From Caulobacter sp. 32-67-35 (GTDB taxonomy: Bacteria > Pseudomonadota > Alphaproteobacteria > Caulobacterales > Caulobacteraceae): a stretch of DNA of 60,400 nt. Within the stretch, counting starts at the first letter, position 1. Each line of letters opens with the position of its first letter. Positions 53,664-60,400 of this stretch are shown here, piece after piece. The DNA lies in contig NCEV01000031.1 in NCBI GenBank assembly GCA_002280875.1, forward strand, positions 1 to 60,400, read 5' to 3'. The position numbers and the translations under genes are program-made. The notes under the pieces were generated by a model. That model did no database searches. It was given only the letters and a program-made list of their open reading frames with translations, and had not been told where the DNA came from.

Positions 53664-55850
53664 TTGCGCTTTAAACTCCTGCTCGCGGCGACCGCGATGA
53701 TCCTGCCGGCCAGCCTGGCCATGGCCCAGACGCCGGCCCAGGCTCCCGCACCCAAGCCCGCCAAGCCGGCCGAGGCCGCAACGGCGGTTGAGGGTGTGAC
53801 GGTGACCAGCGACGCCACCGCCATGCGCACCTCGATCGATCGCCGCAGCTACAGCGTCGCCAACGACCTGTCGGCGCGGACCGGCTCGATCAGCGACGCC
53901 CTGCGCAACATCCCTTCGGTCGAGGTGGATGTGCAGGGCAATGTCAGCCTGCGCGGCGATCCCAACGTCACGATCATGATCGACGGCAAGCCGTCTGGCA
54001 TGTTCAACGGCGACGGCAAGGCCGACGCCCTGCAGCAGCTGCCCGCCGACCAGATCGACCGCGTCGAGGTCATGACCAATCCTTCAGCCGCTTTCCGACC
54101 GGATGGCTCGGCCGGGGTGATCAACCTGATCACCAAGAAGACCAGCAAGCCCGGAACCACCGGCTCGATCCGCGCCAACATCGGCCCGGATGGCCGTTAC
54201 AACGGCGGGATCAGCGGTTCGCGCCGCGCCGGCAAGCTGACCCTGTCCGGCGACGCCGGCTATCGCTACGACAACCAGCAGTTCTCGCAGACCATCGACC
54301 GGGCCGTGCTCGACACGGCCAGCCAGACCTTCGTGGAAAGCCGCCAGACCGCGACGTTCAAGAACAAGGGCGGCGGGCTGAACCTGCGGGGCGGTCTCGA
54401 CTACGATGTCGACAAGCAGAACCGCCTCAGCACCGAGATCCGCTATCGCGGCTTCAGCTTCGACACCGAAGGCGTCGAGACCTATGAGGGCGAAAACCTG
54501 GCTGGTGTGGTCGATCGCGCCTTCCGCCGCGCCACCACGGCCGATATGAGCCGCGAAAACGTCGCGGTCAGCGGCGACTGGCGCCGGCAGCTGAAGGGCG
54601 CCGAGCACGAGCTGACCGCCCATGTCGAATACGAGGTCACCGACTTCTCGCGCGACTCCCGCGCCTTCGCCGACAACACGCCGGGCGTCGATGAGTACGA
54701 GGCCTATGGCTTCGGCTCCGACCAGACCCGCGCCAATTTCAAGCTCGACTACACCAAGCCTCTGCCGGGCGACTCCAAGCTGAAGGCCGGTGTCGATCTG
54801 GAGGCGGTTCGCAACGACTATGACAATTACGGCGCGCGCGGCCTGACGCCCGATGGCCTGATCGTCGACCCCAACCGCACCAACCGCTTCCTCTATGACC
54901 AGGACGTCTATGCGGCCTATCTGACCTATGAGAAGCCGTTCGGCGATTTCACGGTGCAGGGCGGATTGCGCCTGGAGCAGGTGGAGATCAAGACCGATCA
55001 GGTCACGGCCAATCTGAAGGGCGCGAACGACTATTTCCGCGCCTATCCCAGCCTGCACATGGGCTACAAGCTCAGCGAAGCCCAGACGCTGAGCGCCAAT
55101 TACAGCCACCGCGTCCAGCGTCCGCAGCCGCAGGACCTCAACCCCTATCCGGTCTACCAGGACCCCCGGAACTATTTCGCGGGCAACCCCAATCTTGAGC
55201 CGCAGGAAACCCACTCCTACGAGCTGGGCTATCAGTACCGGAAGGGCCCGGCCTCGTATCTGGCCACCGCCTATTTCCGCCAGAGCTCCAAGGCCGTCAC
55301 CAGCGTCACCCGCGACATCGGCGGCGGGGTGCTGCTGACTACCCGTGAGAACCTGGGCGAAAGCCGCAATGGCGGTCTGGAGCTGGTGGCCAATGGCCGG
55401 CTGACGCCCAAGATCACCTACAATGTCAGCGCCAACGCCTTCTGGAACGAGATCGAGGCCCAGGCCCTGGGCTTTACCGGCACGCGGTCGGGCACGACAG
55501 TGTCGGGCCGGGCCAACGTCAACTGGCAGGTCACGCCCAAGGACTTCGTCCAGGTCAACGCCTTCACCTCGGGCAAGCAGCTGACCCCTCAAGGTTCGCG
55601 TTCGGCGATGCAGATGGTCAATCTGGGCTATCGGCGGAAGATGAACGACAAGCTGTCCTTCGTGGTGACGGCCCAGGACGTGCTCGACACCTTCAAGAAC
55701 GACACGGTCATCGACACCCCGTTGCTGCGCGACCGCACCGAGCGCCGGCCCAAGGTGCGCGCGGTGTTCATCGGCTTCACCTACCTGTTCGGCGGCGGCA
55801 AGCAGCGCGAGCCTGGCTTCGACTTTGGCGGCGCGCAGGTGGGTGGCTAG
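53664..55850 (+). CDS. TonB-dependent outer-membrane receptor (OMP beta-brl family 3)
   Basis: The start at TTG 53664 gives 728 residues beginning with a signal peptide (RFKLLLAATAMILPASLAMA); in-frame ATG 53595 would add an unlikely leader. A proline-rich linker (TPAQAPAPKPAKPAEAA) leads to the plug (SISDALRNIPSVEVDVQGNV, VTIMIDGKPSGMFNGDGKAD) and a large beta-barrel. The PF14905-type barrel is typical of Caulobacterales receptors. The ligand is unknown; position between a sugar porter and xylD suggests a sugar. An inverted repeat CATGTATTTTACATG lies at 53594-53608. Confidence 0.9.
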   Translation: MRFKLLLAATAMILPASLAMAQTPAQAPAPKPAKPAEAATAVEGVTVTSDATAMRTSIDRRSYSVANDLSARTGSISDALRNIPSVEVDVQGNVSLRGDPNVTIMIDGKPSGMFNGDGKADALQQLPADQIDRVEVMTNPSAAFRPDGSAGVINLITKKTSKPGTTGSIRANIGPDGRYNGGISGSRRAGKLTLSGDAGYRYDNQQFSQTIDRAVLDTASQTFVESRQTATFKNKGGGLNLRGGLDYDVDKQNRLSTEIRYRGFSFDTEGVETYEGENLAGVVDRAFRRATTADMSRENVAVSGDWRRQLKGAEHELTAHVEYEVTDFSRDSRAFADNTPGVDEYEAYGFGSDQTRANFKLDYTKPLPGDSKLKAGVDLEAVRNDYDNYGARGLTPDGLIVDPNRTNRFLYDQDVYAAYLTYEKPFGDFTVQGGLRLEQVEIKTDQVTANLKGANDYFRAYPSLHMGYKLSEAQTLSANYSHRVQRPQPQDLNPYPVYQDPRNYFAGNPNLEPQETHSYELGYQYRKGPASYLATAYFRQSSKAVTSVTRDIGGGVLLTTRENLGESRNGGLELVANGRLTPKITYNVSANAFWNEIEAQALGFTGTRSGTTVSGRANVNWQVTPKDFVQVNAFTSGKQLTPQGSRSAMQMVNLGYRRKMNDKLSFVVTAQDVLDTFKNDTVIDTPLLRDRTERRPKVRAVFIGFTYLFGGGKQREPGFDFGGAQVGG

Positions 55851-55960
55851 GGCGCCGGCCGGCCAGACAACGGGCGATATCGTCCGCGCCCGGAAACCGT
55901 TAGGTCAGTGATGGGTGGACGATGAGTCGATAGCGATCTCATCGGGCTTGTGAGGGCGTG

Positions 55961-57025
55961 ATGTCGAAGTTTCTGGGTCTGATCGTGGCGCTGGTGCTGT
56001 CCGGCGCGCCGGGCCTTGCCCTGGCGCAGGCGCCCGCGAAACCTCCTGTCTCGGCGGCGGTCAAAACCATCCACGAGGAAGGCTTCGTCCGCATCGGCGG
56101 GATCGAGCAGTGGGTCACCCTCCACGGCCAGGACCGCACCAAGCCTGTGATCCTGATGGCGCACGGCGGTCCGGGCAATCCGATGACGCCCTACGCCAAC
56201 CCCTACTTCAAGGCGTGGGAGAAGGACTTCGTCATCGCCCAGTGGGACCAGCGCGGCGCGGGCATGACCTATGGCCGTAACCCGCCCGCCGAGGGCGAGC
56301 CTCTCACCGTCGAGACGCTGCGCGATGACGGGATTGAGGTGGCCAACCATGTCCGCCAGCGTCTGGGCCAGCAAAAGCTGATCCTGATGGGCGGGTCGTG
56401 GAGTTCTATCCTAGGGACGCACATGGCCAAGGCTCGGCCCGACCTGTTTCATGCCTATATCGGCTCGTCGCATCTGGCGCGCTCGGCCGACAATCTGAAG
56501 GCCAGCTACGAGCGCACCCTGGGCCTGGCGCGCGCCGCCGAAGATCAGGACGCGATCGGCAAGCTGGAGACGATTGGCCCGCCACCCTGGATCAATCCGC
56601 GCAACTTCGGGATTATTCGCCGCATCACGCGCAAGTACGAGGCGGCCCGGATCGACCCCGCGCCGGCCGAATGGATGGAGCGCGCCCCCGCCTACGCCAC
56701 GCCCAAGGCCCTGGCCGACTATGAGGGCGGCGAGGACTATTCCTATATCGAGTTTGTCGGCATGACCGGCGAGGGCATGTATTCGAAGACCGACCTCTAC
56801 GCCCTGGGGCCAAAGTTCGCCCTGCCGGTCTATGTCATCCTGGGCGAGCAGGACCTGGTCTCGACGCCCGAGGTGGCCCGGGCCTGGTTCGACACGATCC
56901 AGGCGCCCGACAAGGCCTTTGTGCTGCTGCCCCGCACCGGCCACGACCCCAACCCCGCCATGGCGGCGGCCCAGCTGGAAGTCCTGAGGAGCAGGGTGCT
57001 GCCCCGCATCGGCAAAACGAACTGA
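55961..57025 (+). CDS. Secreted alpha/beta hydrolase, proline iminopeptidase-like (S33)
   Basis: ATG 55961 (AGGGCG upstream) gives a 354-residue product with a signal peptide (SKFLGLIVALVLSGAPGLAL). The oxyanion motif is ILMAHGGPGNPMTP; the nucleophile lies in ILMGGSWSSILGTH, the acid in ILGEQDLVSTPE and the His in LPRTGHDPNPAM. These match S33 peptidases, here exported. The exact substrate is unclear. Confidence 0.88.
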   Translation: MSKFLGLIVALVLSGAPGLALAQAPAKPPVSAAVKTIHEEGFVRIGGIEQWVTLHGQDRTKPVILMAHGGPGNPMTPYANPYFKAWEKDFVIAQWDQRGAGMTYGRNPPAEGEPLTVETLRDDGIEVANHVRQRLGQQKLILMGGSWSSILGTHMAKARPDLFHAYIGSSHLARSADNLKASYERTLGLARAAEDQDAIGKLETIGPPPWINPRNFGIIRRITRKYEAARIDPAPAEWMERAPAYATPKALADYEGGEDYSYIEFVGMTGEGMYSKTDLYALGPKFALPVYVILGEQDLVSTPEVARAWFDTIQAPDKAFVLLPRTGHDPNPAMAAAQLEVLRSRVLPRIGKTN

Positions 57026-57032
57026 AGGGCCG

Positions 57033-58373
57033 TCAGGGCGCGATCGCCGCCCCTTCGTCGCCCTTCAGTTCCAGCCAGTCGGTGAAGGGCTGGCGGTAGG
57101 CCAGGTCGAAGACCTCGGCCTGCAGCTTGAAGGGCAGGCTGGCCTCGCTGTTCCACAGCATCACCACGCCGGTCCTGGCCGCCGGGTCGAACATCATGGT
57201 CGAGCGATAGCCGGTCACGGCGCCGCTGTGGCCGACCAGGCGGTGGCCCTTGTAGGTGAAGCTGCGCATGCCCAGGCCATAGCCCGGGCGTTCCAGCGAG
57301 CGGCCCAGCGGGGAATTGCCATAGGGACGGCCGGTATTGACGCGGGAACGCTGGATATCGGCCACCAGTCCCGCTGGCAGAACGGCCGGCGCCAGGCCCA
57401 TCTGGGCCTGCATCCAGCGCGCCAGATCCAGGATGTTAGAATTGACCCCCGCCGCCGCCGGCACCCGATAATAGGCGTCGACCAGCGTCGCCGGGCGACC
57501 GCCGCGCGACGGCCGCGCCCAGTGCCTGGCCGACTGCAGGCTCTCCATGCCCAGGGTGGTGCTGGTCATGCCCAGGGGCAGGAACAGGCGCTGGCGCACT
57601 TCCTCGGCATAGGGCTGGCGAGTGGCGGTCTCAATGACCTCGCGGATCGTGTCATAGGCGATGTTCTGATAGCTGTAGCAGGCGCCGGGCGGGCACAGCA
57701 GCGGCACCGCCGCCAGGCTCTCGCGGATCAGTCTGGGGTCGCGTCCGCCCTCCAGCCAGCCGTCATAGGCGTTCTTGGGCAGGCCCGTGCGCTGGGCCAG
57801 CAGGTCCTCGACCGTCAGGGTGCGCTGGGCGTCGTTTGGCAGGCGAAGGCTGGTGCCGAACTTGCCCAGCGGGTCGGTCAGCGACAGCACCCCGTCCTGG
57901 GCCAGCTGGGCGCTGAGCGTGCCGGCCACGGTCTTGGACAGCGAAGCCCAGCGGAAGATGGTCTCGGCTTTGACCGGCTCGCCCCCCTCGGGCGCGGTGC
58001 GGCCATAGCCCTTGACGAACGCGAGGCGGCCGTCCTCGACCACGGCGATGGCCAGGCCCTGCATGGTCTTGTCGGCCATCATCGCCTGGATGCGGGCGTC
58101 CAGAACGCGATAGTCGATCTGGCCGCGCGAGGTCTCGGGCGCCACAAGTGGGGCGAGGGCGGGAGGGGCCGCCGAAACCGCAGCCGTCTGTTCCGGCTTT
58201 TTCGGCGCGACGCAGCGAGACACCGTCAGGCCAGCCGCACCGACCGCCGCCACCACAGCGACGACCGCAGCCGCCGTCCGCCAGCGCGGCCGACGCCGAA
58301 ACGCGTAGGTGTTTACCCGGGTCCTGTAGAACTTGGTCAGCCGTCTGCCCGCCGAATCGCGCGGCCTCAACAC
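57033..58373 (-). CDS. Class C beta-lactamase-related serine hydrolase, membrane-anchored
   Basis: A GTG at 58373 gives 446 residues; upstream in-frame starts are less likely. A ~32-residue basic cytoplasmic leader precedes one transmembrane helix (AAAVVAVVAAVGAAGLTVSR). The active site is intact: SxxK in RWASLSKTVAG, Tyr-x-Asn in CYSYQNIAYD, and H-x-G in LVGHSGAVTGYRS. Members act as peptidases, esterases or penicillin-binding-like enzymes; which applies here is unknown. It converges on the S33 hydrolase gene, and the xylD terminator lies upstream. Confidence 0.88.
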   Translation of the reverse strand: MLRPRDSAGRRLTKFYRTRVNTYAFRRRPRWRTAAAVVAVVAAVGAAGLTVSRCVAPKKPEQTAAVSAAPPALAPLVAPETSRGQIDYRVLDARIQAMMADKTMQGLAIAVVEDGRLAFVKGYGRTAPEGGEPVKAETIFRWASLSKTVAGTLSAQLAQDGVLSLTDPLGKFGTSLRLPNDAQRTLTVEDLLAQRTGLPKNAYDGWLEGGRDPRLIRESLAAVPLLCPPGACYSYQNIAYDTIREVIETATRQPYAEEVRQRLFLPLGMTSTTLGMESLQSARHWARPSRGGRPATLVDAYYRVPAAAGVNSNILDLARWMQAQMGLAPAVLPAGLVADIQRSRVNTGRPYGNSPLGRSLERPGYGLGMRSFTYKGHRLVGHSGAVTGYRSTMMFDPAARTGVVMLWNSEASLPFKLQAEVFDLAYRQPFTDWLELKGDEGAAIAP

Positions 58374-58433
58374 CGCATCGTGGAGACTTCCACCTACCCC
58401 TTTGCTGCGGCGAGACAAAGGCCGCCGCCGCAA

Positions 58434-58465
58434 ATCAAAAGGCCTCCGGATCGCTCCGGAGGCCT
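58434..58465 (-). terminator. Intrinsic terminator after xylD
   Basis: AGGCCTCCGGA and TCCGGAGGCCT form a perfect 11-bp stem with a TCGC loop at 58440-58465. Reading leftward from xylD it is followed by TTTGATTTG. It ends the xylC-xylD transcript. Confidence 0.88.
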
Positions 58466-58473
58466 GATGATGA

Positions 58474-60400
<1,927 letters not shown>

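Overview
The window is GC-rich, densely packed DNA from an alphaproteobacterium, most likely a Caulobacter species. The pointers are XylD and XylC of the oxidative D-xylose (Weimberg-type) pathway at the right edge with a xylose porter nearby, a Caulobacter-type small flagellin, an AcrAB-NodT pump beside a TetR repressor, an alphaproteobacterial RpoD, and HWE-family histidine kinases. I saw no tRNA, rRNA, CRISPR array, prophage or intact insertion sequence.

Layout. 1-9.1 kb: a patatin lipoprotein, a cold-shock protein, pgsA with a palindromic repeat built into its 3' end, an HWE kinase coupled to a P-loop kinase, an RTX-type calcium-binding protein, and a broken uvrC. 9.1-15.3 kb: a ParDE-like toxin-antitoxin pair, a 2OG-Fe(II) oxygenase, small envelope proteins, an M28 peptidase, a short FlgB/C-like protein, and a secreted protein ending in a ferredoxin-like domain. 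15.4-21 kb: a VOC protein, then rpoD and dnaG (minus strand) separated by a BrnTA module on the plus strand. 21-30.7 kb: an HWE kinase with a receiver domain, a dioxygenase coupled to a truncated haemoglobin, two acyltransferase-like membrane enzymes, a HAD phosphatase, an FMN alpha-hydroxy-acid oxidase, an unlisted 47-residue membrane protein, a DUF1272 zinc protein and carA. 30.7-40.3 kb: a broken carboxylesterase, an S41 peptidase, a GH5 mannanase-like enzyme, an alpha/beta hydrolase, broken putA and its divergent Lrp-type regulator. 40.5-47 kb: nodT-acrB-acrA with a divergent TetR gene. 47.4-60.4 kb: flagellin, then a sugar-utilisation zone (GDSL esterase, GH43, XylE, a TonB receptor, XylD, XylC) that also holds a Phd/VapC-type module and two hydrolases.

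Three themes recur. First, three genes (uvrC, a carboxylesterase, putA) carry four internal junctions where conserved sequence is missing and the frame shifts; they may be real lesions or assembly errors and need raw reads. Second, palindromic repeats sit at gene 3' ends: one recodes the PgsA C-terminus and another family supplies TAG stop codons to neighbours. Third, polysaccharide and xylose genes share LacI-type operators: TGnYACCGGTRnCA-like sites before the GH43 gene, xylE and the esterase/S41 pair, and a TAGCGCTA-core XylR-like site before GH5. Three toxin-antitoxin modules lie in the window, one directly upstream of uvrC and one between rpoD and dnaG.
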